Source: Caldimonas tepidiphila (GTDB lineage: Bacteria; Pseudomonadota; Gammaproteobacteria; Burkholderiales; Burkholderiaceae_C). Taken from it: 32,230 bases of DNA. Shown in pieces: positions 24,897 to 32,230 of the stretch. Where the stretch lies: contig NZ_QXMG01000067.1 in NCBI RefSeq assembly GCF_003569765.1, positions 1 through 32,230 on the forward strand, read 5' to 3'. How positions within the stretch are numbered: position 1 is the stretch's first letter; every line of letters starts with the position of its first letter. Made by a program: the position numbers and the translations under genes. The notes beneath the pieces were generated by a model. It did not search any database and was not told the origin of the DNA. It saw only the letters and a program-made list of their open reading frames with translations.

Positions 24897-26381
24897 TCAG
24901 CCCTTGCCGACCGGGATCGGCACGTAGAGGTTGGCGTCGCCGCGGCGCACCAGCAGCGCGAGCGTGCTGCCTGGCGCGGCCTGCGAGACGTGGCGGTTGA
25001 ACTCCTCCAGGTTCGCGAAGGGCTGGTTGTTGACGCCGATGATCACGTCGCCCGGCTGCAGCGGGCTGCGCGCGCTGGCCGACTGCACGCCCTGCACCAC
25101 CAGCCCGTAGGGCACGCCGAGCACCCGCCGCCCCTGCGGGGGCAGCTCGCTCACGACGATGCCGAGCTGGTTCGCGCCCGGCGACTGCATGCCGCCGGCG
25201 GGCTCGGGGCGGGCCGGCGGCGGCGCGGTGCTCGGCATCTCGCCCATCGTGGCGTTGAGCGTCTGGCTCGCGCCGTTGCGCCACACCTCGATCTGCACCT
25301 GGGTGTCGGGCTTGGTGCGCGCCACGATGCGCGGCAGGTCGCCGGCGTCGCGCACCGGCTGCTGGTTGACGCTCAGGATCACGTCGCCGATGGCGATGCC
25401 GCCGCGCTGCGCCGGGCCGTTCGGCTCCACCGAGGTCACGAGCGCGCCGCGCGGCTCGTTGAGCTTGAAGGACTGCGCCAACTCGGGGCTCACCTCCTGG
25501 ATGCCGATGCCGAGCCGCCCGCGCGTGACGCGGCCCTCGGTGCGCAGCTGGTCGGCCACCTCCATCGCGAGGCCGATCGGGATCGCGAAGGACAGGCCCA
25601 TGTAGCCGCCGGTGCGGCTGTAGATCTGCGAGTTGATGCCGATCACCTCGCCGCGCACGTTCAGCAGCGGCCCGCCCGAGTTGCCCGGGTTGACGGCGAC
25701 GTCGGTCTGGATGAAGGGCACCAGCATCTCGTCGGGCAGGGCGCGCTCGGTGGCGCTGACGATGCCCGCGGTGATCGTGTTGGCGAAGCCGAAGGGCGAG
25801 CCGATCGCGGCGACCCATTCGCCGGGCTGCAGCTTGGACGAATCGCCGAGCGTCGCCGTCGGCAGGTCCTGCGCGTCCACCTTCAGCAGCGCGACGTCGG
25901 TCTGCGGGTCGATGCCGACCACGCGCGCCTTGAACTCGCGCTTGCTGTCGGCAAGGCGCACCTGCACCTCGTCGGCACCCGCGACCACGTGGGCGTTGGT
26001 CAGGATGTGGCCCTGCGCGTCGATGATGAAGCCCGAGCCGATGCCGCCGCCGGGCGCCTCCTGGCCGCCGCCGGGCGGCTGCTGGGGCATGAAGCGGCGG
26101 AAGTACTCGAGCATCGGGTCGCCGGGTGCCATCTGCGCGGGCGTCTGCCGCGCGTTGCGGGTGGTCACGACGTTCACCACCGCCGGGCCGACCTTGCGCA
26201 CCAGCGCCGTGAAGTCGGGCGGGGCCGCGGTGGAGGCGGCCGAAGCGGCCGGCGCCGAGGCCGGGGCGCTCGCCGGCGCGGCGGCCGTGGGAGCGGCATC
26301 CTGCTGCTGCTTGGAGCAGGCGGCCAGCAGCGCGGCGCAGAGCAGCACCGGGGCGATGGTCGGGGATATCGATCGGGTCAT
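24897..26381 (-). CDS. Do/DegQ-type serine protease, predicted lipoprotein
   Basis: A 494-residue HtrA-family protease. A lipobox LLAAC ends at Cys22, followed by a 35-residue Ala/Pro/Ser linker, so it is probably membrane-tethered and not freely periplasmic. The trypsin-like domain has the triad His131 (LTNAHVV), Asp162 (QTDVALLK) and Ser235 (GNSGGPLL). Two PDZ domains follow at about 275-365 and 385-485. The protein degrades or refolds damaged envelope proteins. ATG 26381 has AGGAAA upstream; the longer frame has no signal peptide of its own. It is divergent from the ZIP-like gene. Confidence 0.92.
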   Translation of the reverse strand: MTRSISPTIAPVLLCAALLAACSKQQQDAAPTAAAPASAPASAPAASAASTAAPPDFTALVRKVGPAVVNVVTTRNARQTPAQMAPGDPMLEYFRRFMPQQPPGGGQEAPGGGIGSGFIIDAQGHILTNAHVVAGADEVQVRLADSKREFKARVVGIDPQTDVALLKVDAQDLPTATLGDSSKLQPGEWVAAIGSPFGFANTITAGIVSATERALPDEMLVPFIQTDVAVNPGNSGGPLLNVRGEVIGINSQIYSRTGGYMGLSFAIPIGLAMEVADQLRTEGRVTRGRLGIGIQEVSPELAQSFKLNEPRGALVTSVEPNGPAQRGGIAIGDVILSVNQQPVRDAGDLPRIVARTKPDTQVQIEVWRNGASQTLNATMGEMPSTAPPPARPEPAGGMQSPGANQLGIVVSELPPQGRRVLGVPYGLVVQGVQSASARSPLQPGDVIIGVNNQPFANLEEFNRHVSQAAPGSTLALLVRRGDANLYVPIPVGKG

Positions 26382-26508
26382 GCCGTTTCCTTCCTGGGTT
26401 GCGCTTGGCGGCATGGGCCGCTTGCTGCCTGCCGGAGCAAGGCGCATACCGTTGCCGGCATTCCGCTTGCCGGGCCAGTGCGTCTTCCGGCCTCCCTCGG
26501 GTGAAACG

Positions 26509-27231
26509 ATGCAGTCCGCAATTGCGCTCGCGAGCGTGCTCGCCTTCGTGGCGATCCACGTTTTCGTCGGCCGGCTGAGGTTCCTGTCCGGCACGCCGCG
26601 CAGCCGCTGGCTGTCGATCGCGGGGGGCGTGTCGGTGGCCTATGTCTTCCTGCACCTGCTGCCCGAGCTCGGCGAGGGGCAGCGCGTGCTGGCCGAGGCG
26701 ATGGAGGGGCCGCTCGGCTTCGCGGAGCGCCATGTCTACCTGATCGCGCTGGCCGGCCTCGTCGCGTTCTACGGGCTGGAGCGGCTGGCCCTCACCTCGC
26801 GCCGCGGCGGGCGCGAGGGCGCCACCAGCGCGGGCGTGTTCGCCCTGCACATCGTGTCCTTCGCGCTGTACAACCTGCTGATCGGCTACCTGCTGCTGCA
26901 CCGCGAGGGCAACGCTCCGGCAGACCTGCCGTTCTTCGCGCTGGCGATGGCGCTGCACTTCGTCGTCAGCGACCACGGGCTGCGGGAGCACCACAAGGGC
27001 CGCTACGACCGCGTCGGCCGCTGGGTGCTGGCCGCCGCGGTGCTCGGGGGCTGGCTGCTCGGGCTGTTCGTCGAGATCGAGCGCGCGGTGATCGCGGTGC
27101 TGATCGCACTGCTGGCCGGCGGGGTGATCCTCAACGTGATGAAGGAGGAGCTGCCCGAGGAGCGGGAAAGCCGCTTCACCTCCTTCCTGGCCGGCGTGGC
27201 GGGCTATTCGGCCCTTCTGTTGGCGATCTAG
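26509..27231 (+). CDS. ZIP-like integral membrane protein
   Basis: A 240-residue protein with about seven hydrophobic helices. Histidine- and glutamate-bearing helices (VFLHLLPELGEG near 45-56; HIVSFALYNLLIGYLL; ALHFVVSDHGLREHH near 148-162) recall ZIP metal transporters, but the match is loose and the protein may be an uncharacterised relative. It lacks a signal peptide and a cytoplasmic His-rich loop. The next gene starts 13 bp downstream, so the two, and perhaps the kinase, form one operon. The substrate is unknown. Confidence 0.68.
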   Translation: MQSAIALASVLAFVAIHVFVGRLRFLSGTPRSRWLSIAGGVSVAYVFLHLLPELGEGQRVLAEAMEGPLGFAERHVYLIALAGLVAFYGLERLALTSRRGGREGATSAGVFALHIVSFALYNLLIGYLLLHREGNAPADLPFFALAMALHFVVSDHGLREHHKGRYDRVGRWVLAAAVLGGWLLGLFVEIERAVIAVLIALLAGGVILNVMKEELPEERESRFTSFLAGVAGYSALLLAI

Positions 27232-27243
27232 GAGGGCCGGGGA

Positions 27244-28341
27244 ATGCACCATCCGTTCCGGTCGCCACGCGCGGTCCTTCCCGTCTGCGCGGATGCGACG
27301 GCCGACGCCGCAAGGCGCCGGGGCCGCACCCCGTCGTCGCCCGCCATCCGCCTCGGCCTCAGGCTGCTGCGCCCGCTGCTGGCCGCGCTCGCCGTCGGGC
27401 TCGCCACGGCGGGCTGCAGCCCGGCGCCCGAGGAGCCGGTGCTCGTCGGCGCGCTGCGCCTGCCGTCCTCGGCGCTGCTCTACCTCGCCGAGGAGTCGGG
27501 CTGCCTCGCCGGCGGGAAGGGGCCGGCGCTCGTGCTGCGCGACTACCCGAGCGGGCGCGACGCGCTCGATGCGCTGCGACGCGGCGAGGTGCAGGTGGCG
27601 GTCGCCTACCAGACCCCGGTGGCGCTGGGCGCGGCGCAGGACTCCTCGCTGCGCATCCTCACCTCGCTGCACACGGGGACGCACAACACCCATCTCGTCG
27701 CCCGCGCCGACCGCGGCGTGCGGGTGCCGGCGGACCTGCGCGGCAAGCGCATCGGCCTGCCGCCGAGGACCACCGCCGAGAATTTCGCGCGCACGCTGCT
27801 GCTGTTCGAGGGCATCGATCCCGGCACCGTGCGCTTCGTCGACATCGCCCCGCACGAGGCGGCGGCGGAGATCGCCGCGGGCCGCGTGGACGCGGTCGTC
27901 GTCTGGTCGCCGCACGCGGACGCCGCGGCGGCGGCGCTGCCGCCTCCGGTGCGCGTGCAGGTCTTCTCCGACGTCTACACGGAGGCGTCGATGCTGGTCA
28001 CGCGGGAGCCGGTGCGCGCCGCGCGGGCCGACGCGCTGGCGAAGCTGGTGCGCTGCGTCGCCGACGCCGCGCGCCGCCTCGACGCGGCGCCCGACCGGGG
28101 CCTGCCGCTGGTGCGCCGCCTGTTCCCGGGTCAGGAGGCCGCGCAGCTGGCGCGCCAGTGGGACAACCTGACGCCGCAGGTCGGGCTGCAGAACGCGCTG
28201 CTGGCGCTCCTCCACGACGAGGCCGAGTGGCTCAGCCCGTCCCCCGGCCCCGGGGGCATGCCGAGGTTCGCGGAGCTGTTCGCGCCCGAGTTCATCGAGG
28301 CGGCGGAGCCGGACAGCGTGACCTACGTGCGCAACCGGTGA
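27244..28341 (+). CDS. ABC-type/NMT1-like substrate-binding lipoprotein
   Basis: A 365-residue receptor of the SsuA/THI5 (NMT1-like) class. A hydrophobic stretch ends in the lipobox LATAGC with Cys58, preceded by an unusually long basic N-terminal region. Family motifs are DALRRGEVQVAVAYQTP, LRGKRIGLPPRTTAENFARTLL and EIAAGRVDAVVVWSPH. No ABC permease or ATPase gene is adjacent; the next gene, 7 bp later, is a sensor kinase. That pairing suggests the receptor may feed a signal to the kinase and not a transporter (inference). ATG 27244 follows GGAGGGCCGGGG. Confidence 0.87.
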   Translation: MHHPFRSPRAVLPVCADATADAARRRGRTPSSPAIRLGLRLLRPLLAALAVGLATAGCSPAPEEPVLVGALRLPSSALLYLAEESGCLAGGKGPALVLRDYPSGRDALDALRRGEVQVAVAYQTPVALGAAQDSSLRILTSLHTGTHNTHLVARADRGVRVPADLRGKRIGLPPRTTAENFARTLLLFEGIDPGTVRFVDIAPHEAAAEIAAGRVDAVVVWSPHADAAAAALPPPVRVQVFSDVYTEASMLVTREPVRAARADALAKLVRCVADAARRLDAAPDRGLPLVRRLFPGQEAAQLARQWDNLTPQVGLQNALLALLHDEAEWLSPSPGPGGMPRFAELFAPEFIEAAEPDSVTYVRNR

Positions 28342-28347
28342 GCCGCG

Positions 28348-29691
28348 ATGAAGGGGCTCAAGCGCCGCCTGTTCGCCCCGGTCCTGCTGCTGCTGGCCGC
28401 GGTGGCGCTCTCGCTCGGCTACGCGGCCTACGAGGCCTTCGGCGGCACCGCGCTGCTGCAGCAGCGGGTCGACAACGTGCAGCGGGCCAGCGATCTGGTG
28501 GTGCGGCTCAACGCGCTGCAGGCGGAGACGCTGGTGAACGTGTTCCGCTACATCTCGGGGCCGGACCCGGCGGTCGGCCGGGAGCTCGAGCGGCTCGACG
28601 CGACGATGACGCGGGCCGTCGGCGAGCTGGGCCGGCTGCGCGGCACGCCCGCGGCGGCCCGTCTGCACGCGCAGTTCAGCGCCGCCTGGCAGCGCCGGGC
28701 GGAGGCGCGGCGGCTGCTGCTCGACGCGGCACGGCGCGGCGATGCGGCGGCGCTGGAGCTGTCCTCGCGCCGCTGGGACCTGGCGCGGCGGCACGCGGAC
28801 GCGCTGCTCGCCGACGTCAGCGGCTACAACCTCAACCTGCTGCAGCGCACGCTGCGCGAGCTCGACGAGCGCCGCGCCCGCTCGCTGGTGCTGCTCGCGT
28901 CGGCGCTCGTGGCCGCCTTCGCGGCGGTGCTCGTGTACGCGTGGCATGTCGCGCGCACCGTGGTGCGGCCCATCGTCGAGCTGAACGACGCGGCCGCCGG
29001 CCTGCCCGCGGCGCAGTTCAGGCCGCCGCCCGACGCGCTGGCGCGGGACGACGAGATCGGGATGCTGGCGCGCACGCTCGTGCGCGTGACCGGGGAGATG
29101 CGGCTCGCCAACGAGCGGCTGAGCGAGGCCGACCGGCGCAAGGACGAGTTCCTCGGCATGCTCTCGCACGAGCTGCGCAACCCGCTCGCGCCGATCCGCA
29201 ACTCGCTCCACATCCTCGACCGCGCCGACCCGGCGGGGCCGGTGGCGCGCCGCGCCCGGGACGTGATGCAGCGCCAGGTGGCGCAGATGGCGCGCCTCGT
29301 GGACGACCTGCTCGACGTGACGCGCATCGCGCGGGGCAAGATCGAGATGCGCTGCGCCGGCCTCGACCTCGCAGCGCTGGTGCGGCGCGCGGCCGAGGAC
29401 CATCAGGAGCTGATGGCGGGCCGCGGGCTCGCGCTGTCGGTCGAGCTGCCGCCGGGGCCGCTGCCGGTGGAGGGCGACGAGACGCGGCTGGCGCAGGTCG
29501 TCGGCAACCTGCTGCACAACGCGGCCAAGTTCACGCCGCCGGGCGGCCGCGTCCTCGTCGCGCTGCACGCCGGGGGCGGGCAGGCCGTGCTGCGCGTGGC
29601 GGACACCGGCATCGGCATCGAGCCCGCGCTGCTGCCCGAGATCTTCCAGCGGCTCTGTTGCACAAATGAATTGAGGGTGAGCTTCCCCTGA
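28348..29691 (+). pseudogene. Sensor histidine kinase truncated by an insertion sequence
   Basis: The first 434 codons are a membrane histidine kinase; the last 13 codons come from the insertion element and end at TGA 29689-29691. TM1 lies at about 9-28, a periplasmic helical sensor domain at 30-178, TM2 at 180-198, then HAMP. HisKA has His274 in LSHELRNPLAPIR. The ATPase part shows Asn391 and DTGIG (419-423), then breaks after EIFQ. The G2 glycine box and any receiver domain are lost, so it is probably unable to bind ATP properly. It is homologous in its kinase core to the hybrid kinase at 14483, which suggests what was lost. Confidence 0.88.
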
Positions 29692-30711
29692 CCCCGGACG
29701 GAGTTATGCCATAGCCACTGTTTGCGGCCGGCCGAGCTGGGTGAAGCGGTTGAGCAGTGCGGCACGCACCTGCAACTCGGCCACCTGACGATCGAAGGTT
29801 CGGGCCATGACGCGCTCGCCCAGCAGCTTGAAGCAGCGCATCTTGGTCTCCACGAGGCTGCGGCGGTGATAGCCGCTCCAGGTCTTCCAGATGCTGCGCC
29901 CCAGGCGCTGGATCGCGCGCATGGTTTCGTTGCGGGCCATCGCGCCCGCGGTCAGCTTCTTCTTCCACAGCCGAGCGTTGCTGCGCGTGGGAATCACGGC
30001 CGCGGCCTGGCGCTGCGCAATGGCCTCATGGCAGCCCCGGGTGTCATAGGCGCCGTCGCCGCTAATGCTGGTGATGGCGCCACGGACTTGCTGCAGCAGC
30101 GCCGGCAGCATCGGTGCATCGCCCACCGAGCTGTCGGTGACCTCGATGGCGCGGATCTCCAGGGTCTGCGCATCGATGCCCAGATGCACCTTCAGCCAGC
30201 GCCGCGCGTAGTCGGCCCCGTGCTTCTTGCGCTTCCACTCCCCCTCGCCGAGCATCTTCACGCCGGTGCTGTCCACCAGCAGGTGCAGTGGCGTGCTGGC
30301 CCGGTAGCCGATGTGCACCTGCAGATCCTTCTGCCGCCGGCTCAGCGTGCTGAAGTCCGGCACCGGCCAGTCCAAGCCGGCGAGCTTGAGCAGGCTCTCG
30401 ACCATCCCGATGCTCTGGCGCAGCGCCAAGCCGAACAAGCACTTCACGCTCAGGCAGAACTGGATTGCCGCGTCCGAGAAGGTCCGGCTGCGTCCGCGCT
30501 TGGCCTGTGGCGTGGCCCGCCACTGCATGTCCCGGTCGAGCCACACCAGCAGCGAGCCCCGCGCCTTGAGGGCCGCGTTGTACTGCGCCCAGTTCGTTGT
30601 CTTGTAGCGGCGCGCCGCCTTGTCGTCTTGCTTCGTCACGCCCTCAGCCTACCGAGGCTGTCAAGCGCAGGGCCCCCAGCCCACCTGGGCTGCCATTTGT
30701 GCAACAGAGCC
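29651..30711 (-). mobile_element. IS5-family (IS903-like) insertion sequence
   Basis: A complete 1061-bp element. Its ends are perfect 18-bp inverted repeats, GGCTCTGTTGCACAAATG at 29651-29668 and the complement at 30694-30711, enclosing one transposase gene on the minus strand. Length, repeat length and terminal sequence agree with the IS903 group, which normally makes a 9-bp target duplication. The 9 bases on the left (TCTTCCAGC) and right (GGCACCGAC) differ, so no duplication exists. It sits within the sensor kinase gene. Confidence 0.93.
29704..30639 (-). CDS. IS5-family transposase
   Basis: A 311-residue DDE transposase that appears intact. Acidic residues lie in LLVDSTGVKM (first Asp), SGDGAYDTRG (second Asp) and the YHRRSLVETKMRCFK block (Glu), the pattern of the IS5 family. 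The start is GTG 30639 with GAGGGC just upstream, and the stop TAA 29706-29704 lies 36 bp inside the left repeat. The catalytic set and full length suggest that the element could still be mobile. Confidence 0.93.
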   Translation of the reverse strand: MTKQDDKAARRYKTTNWAQYNAALKARGSLLVWLDRDMQWRATPQAKRGRSRTFSDAAIQFCLSVKCLFGLALRQSIGMVESLLKLAGLDWPVPDFSTLSRRQKDLQVHIGYRASTPLHLLVDSTGVKMLGEGEWKRKKHGADYARRWLKVHLGIDAQTLEIRAIEVTDSSVGDAPMLPALLQQVRGAITSISGDGAYDTRGCHEAIAQRQAAAVIPTRSNARLWKKKLTAGAMARNETMRAIQRLGRSIWKTWSGYHRRSLVETKMRCFKLLGERVMARTFDRQVAELQVRAALLNRFTQLGRPQTVAMA

Positions 30712-30743
30712 GGCACCGACCCAAGCTTTTCGAGGCTTTTCAT

Positions 30744-30872
30744 TCAGGTGTCCCCTTGTGCCGCTGCGACTGTTAATTGCATCCGATCCACTTGCTTCTC
30801 GTACACAAGCTGCGTGCTCTCCAGGAATGTCTGCATGGGCCTCTTGCCGTAGCAGTACCTGCCCCGGGTTTT
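30744..30872 (-). pseudogene. IS481-type transposase remnant (C-terminus)
   Basis: The minus strand reads GRYCYGKRPMQTFLES followed by VYEKQVDRMQ to a TGA at 30746-30744. This resembles the final 40 residues of IS481-family transposases, which end with a GRYC(Y/F)GKTPMQTF-like block. The sequence upstream (beyond about 30872) does not continue the transposase, so only the tail survives. Identification is from a short stretch and is moderate. Confidence 0.5.
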
Positions 30873-31172
30873 CCCCGGCCGCGCTGCATAGGCCTGTGGA
30901 CAAGATGGGCGCGGCGGCCGCAACTGGTTGTCACAAGTAGGGATTTTCCATCTGCCGCAAAAAGCAGCAGGCCGGCCTCGAGCGGCTGAAGGAGCGTGTG
31001 CATCGCTCCGCTTCGCGGCATCAGCAGCCGCTCCCCACCCTGCGGTACTCGAATCGCTGGCTCTGGCGTGGCCGAAAGCCGCCCCGCCTTTTTCCGTAGA
31101 AGGCACACCCTGATAAGTCCCGTTCTGCAGGTGTCAAAAAAATAGGAACAACCCGGCACAATCAGAGCCGCA

Positions 31173-31196
31173 CCAGTCAGCCCGACTGGCTTTTTT
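31173..31196 (+). terminator. Intrinsic terminator
   Basis: CCAGTC (31173-31178) pairs with GACTGG (31184-31189) around AGCCC, followed by C and six T. This is a classical plus-strand terminator. The gene it once served is not present; it may protect the integrase gene from upstream read-through. Confidence 0.65.
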
Positions 31197-31360
31197 AAAG
31201 CGCGACAGGCACTTGGAGAGCAGCCCGGTGCGGACTGCGAGGCCAACGAAATCAAAGCGAGGAATTCATCTCCCAAAGTCACTCACCCTGATTTCCGAAG
31301 CGGGCGCCCTCGCCTCGCCCGCCCCCGTCCACTTCATTCGCTCCCTGCCGAACACCTCCC

Positions 31361-32230
31361 GTGTCCGCTGCCCACTCCACCGTCGCTGCACCGCAGGCTT
31401 CCACTTCGCCCGAGCCCCCTGCCCCGCCCTCTCCCGCATCGACCGTTTCGCCTGCCGACGTCGTCCCCCGCCGCCGTGGCCGACCGCCGGGGGCGAAGAC
31501 GGCGATCGCCGCGTCACAGGCGCTGCGGCTTCACCACTTCCACTTCGTGCGCGCCGCGCTCGAGCTGCCGCTGCGCAGCGCCTGGCAGCGCTACCTCGCC
31601 TTCGCCGGCGGCCCGGACGACGAGCGCCATTTCCGCAGCCAGCTGCGCGAGCTCTCGCGCCGCATCCGGCAGGCGGCCGAGTCGCGCGGCATGGCACGGC
31701 TCGCGGAACTCGGGCTGCACGGTCATGCCGCGCTTCTCGAGCCCCGCGTCCTCGCTTCGGCGCCCTCCCCCGCCCCGGCAGCCGCCGCCGCCATCCCGAG
31801 CCTCGATGCCTGGATCACGGAGCGCTGCGAGCAGCTCGGCGTCGACATGGACTTCCAGTCGCAGGCGGAGTGGCTGGCCGAGTACGAGGAGGAATTCGCG
31901 CTCGACCGCGATGCGGGGCCGCTCGCCGCGACCGCGCTGCCCACTACGTCCCCCGAGCCCGGCGGCGGGCCCACGCTCAAGGAGCAACTGCGCGCGCTGC
32001 ACCAGCTCGCTACCGAACTCGCCCGCCCCCCGGCGCTCGACGACGCGCTCGCCGGCTGGCTGGCGCCCGCGCTGTGCAAGGCGCTGCAGCGCTGCGGCGT
32101 GCTCACGCTGGGCAACCTGATCGACTACGCGAACCTGAACCACCACCGCTGGTACGAGCGCGTGCCCGGGCTGGGCCGCGAGCGCGCCGCGCGGCTGATC
32201 GAGTGGCTCGCACCGCTGGCTGCCGAACTC
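31361..32230 (+). CDS. Phage-type tyrosine recombinase/integrase, N-terminal part (runs off window)
   Basis: The 290 visible codons remain open to the window end. After a Pro/Ala/Ser-rich leader and a basic RRRGRPPGAK motif (about 37-46), the block LPLRSAWQRYLAFAGGPDD, the segment MDFQSQAEWLAEYEEEF and WYERVPGLGRERAARLIEWL resemble the N-terminal region (DUF3701 type) that precedes the tyrosine recombinase domain in a family of proteobacterial integrases. The catalytic Arg-His-Tyr domain would lie downstream and is not seen. GTG 31361 is the first usable start after an in-frame stop at 31289; it lacks a clear ribosome site. An overlapping Arg-rich open frame is an artefact. Confidence 0.7.
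   Translation, partial: MSAAHSTVAAPQASTSPEPPAPPSPASTVSPADVVPRRRGRPPGAKTAIAASQALRLHHFHFVRAALELPLRSAWQRYLAFAGGPDDERHFRSQLRELSRRIRQAAESRGMARLAELGLHGHAALLEPRVLASAPSPAPAAAAAIPSLDAWITERCEQLGVDMDFQSQAEWLAEYEEEFALDRDAGPLAATALPTTSPEPGGGPTLKEQLRALHQLATELARPPALDDALAGWLAPALCKALQRCGVLTLGNLIDYANLNHHRWYERVPGLGRERAARLIEWLAPLAAEL

Larger units (their letters stand above)
30712..31360. other. Mosaic stretch of mobile-element debris
   Basis: About 650 bp with no intact gene. It holds the transposase remnant at its left end and a terminator at 31173-31196. It does not encode the missing end of the sensor kinase. Open frames here (for example 30773-31282, minus) have no recognisable domains. Confidence 0.5.

Noticed and set aside
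24763-29568. Very long minus-strand open frame (1601 codons)
   Set aside because: It runs antisense through the protease linker, ZIP-like, receptor and kinase genes. Its translation is low-complexity Arg/Gly/Ala, a shadow of GC-rich codon bias.
31476-32120. Arg-rich plus-strand open frame at the right end
   Set aside because: Its composition is aberrant. The frame opening at 31361 gives a sensible integrase-like protein over the same DNA.
1-32230. CRISPR arrays, rRNA or tRNA genes
   Set aside because: No regularly spaced direct repeats, rRNA-like sequence or tRNA cloverleaf was recognised on either strand by reading; a covariance-model scan was not possible.

Overview
This is a GC-rich chromosomal window with the character of a Burkholderiales betaproteobacterium. 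That assignment rests on codon bias, on a Bug/TctC-type receptor, on TRAP uptake systems, on the oxidative hexuronate route and on IS903-like and IS481-like elements; it is inference from gene content, with no rRNA marker to confirm it.

Region 1 (1-14.4 kb) is a coherent catabolic locus for D-galacturonate/D-glucuronate and their aldarates. Two divergent arms flank a GntR/FadR-type regulator (4890-5621). The left arm, on the minus strand, encodes a Bug-type receptor, 5-dehydro-4-deoxyglucarate dehydratase (kdgD), a 2,5-dioxovalerate (alpha-ketoglutarate semialdehyde) dehydrogenase and an aldose-1-epimerase-like protein. The right arm, on the plus strand, encodes uronate dehydrogenase (udh), a three-component TRAP transporter, a beta-propeller lactonase (uxuL-like), a TSUP permease, a second TRAP receptor and galactarate dehydratase (garD). 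Together they give uptake, oxidation to aldarolactone, ring opening, two dehydrations with one decarboxylation, and oxidation to 2-oxoglutarate. Similar palindromes (GTTGT...ACAAC arms) lie over predicted promoters of both arms. The 3' end of an Entner-Doudoroff aldolase gene enters at base 3.

Region 2 (14.4-19.5 kb) has a membrane hybrid histidine kinase, a membrane-anchored DUF2726-like protein, an exported thioredoxin-fold protein with a CPYC motif, and a divergent LysR regulator.

Region 3 (about 19.6-22.6 kb) is sharply AT-richer and holds a compact three-gene minus-strand operon: an unrecognised 284-aa protein, an FRG-domain protein and an unrecognised 233-aa protein. Base composition, overlap and the FRG domain suggest a horizontally acquired cassette, possibly for defence. 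This is the best candidate in the window for an undescribed system.

Region 4 (22.8-29.65 kb) returns to host composition: an exported GH26-like glycosidase, a glutathione S-transferase, a predicted lipoprotein Do-type serine protease, a ZIP-like membrane protein, and an NMT1/SsuA-type lipoprotein receptor paired with a sensor kinase.

Region 5 (29.65 kb to the end) is a mobile-element junction. An IS903-like IS5-family element with perfect 18-bp ends interrupts the sensor kinase inside its ATPase domain. There is no target duplication and no remainder of the kinase on the far side. Beyond it lie an IS481-type transposase remnant, a terminator and the 5' part of a tyrosine-recombinase-type integrase gene that runs off the window.
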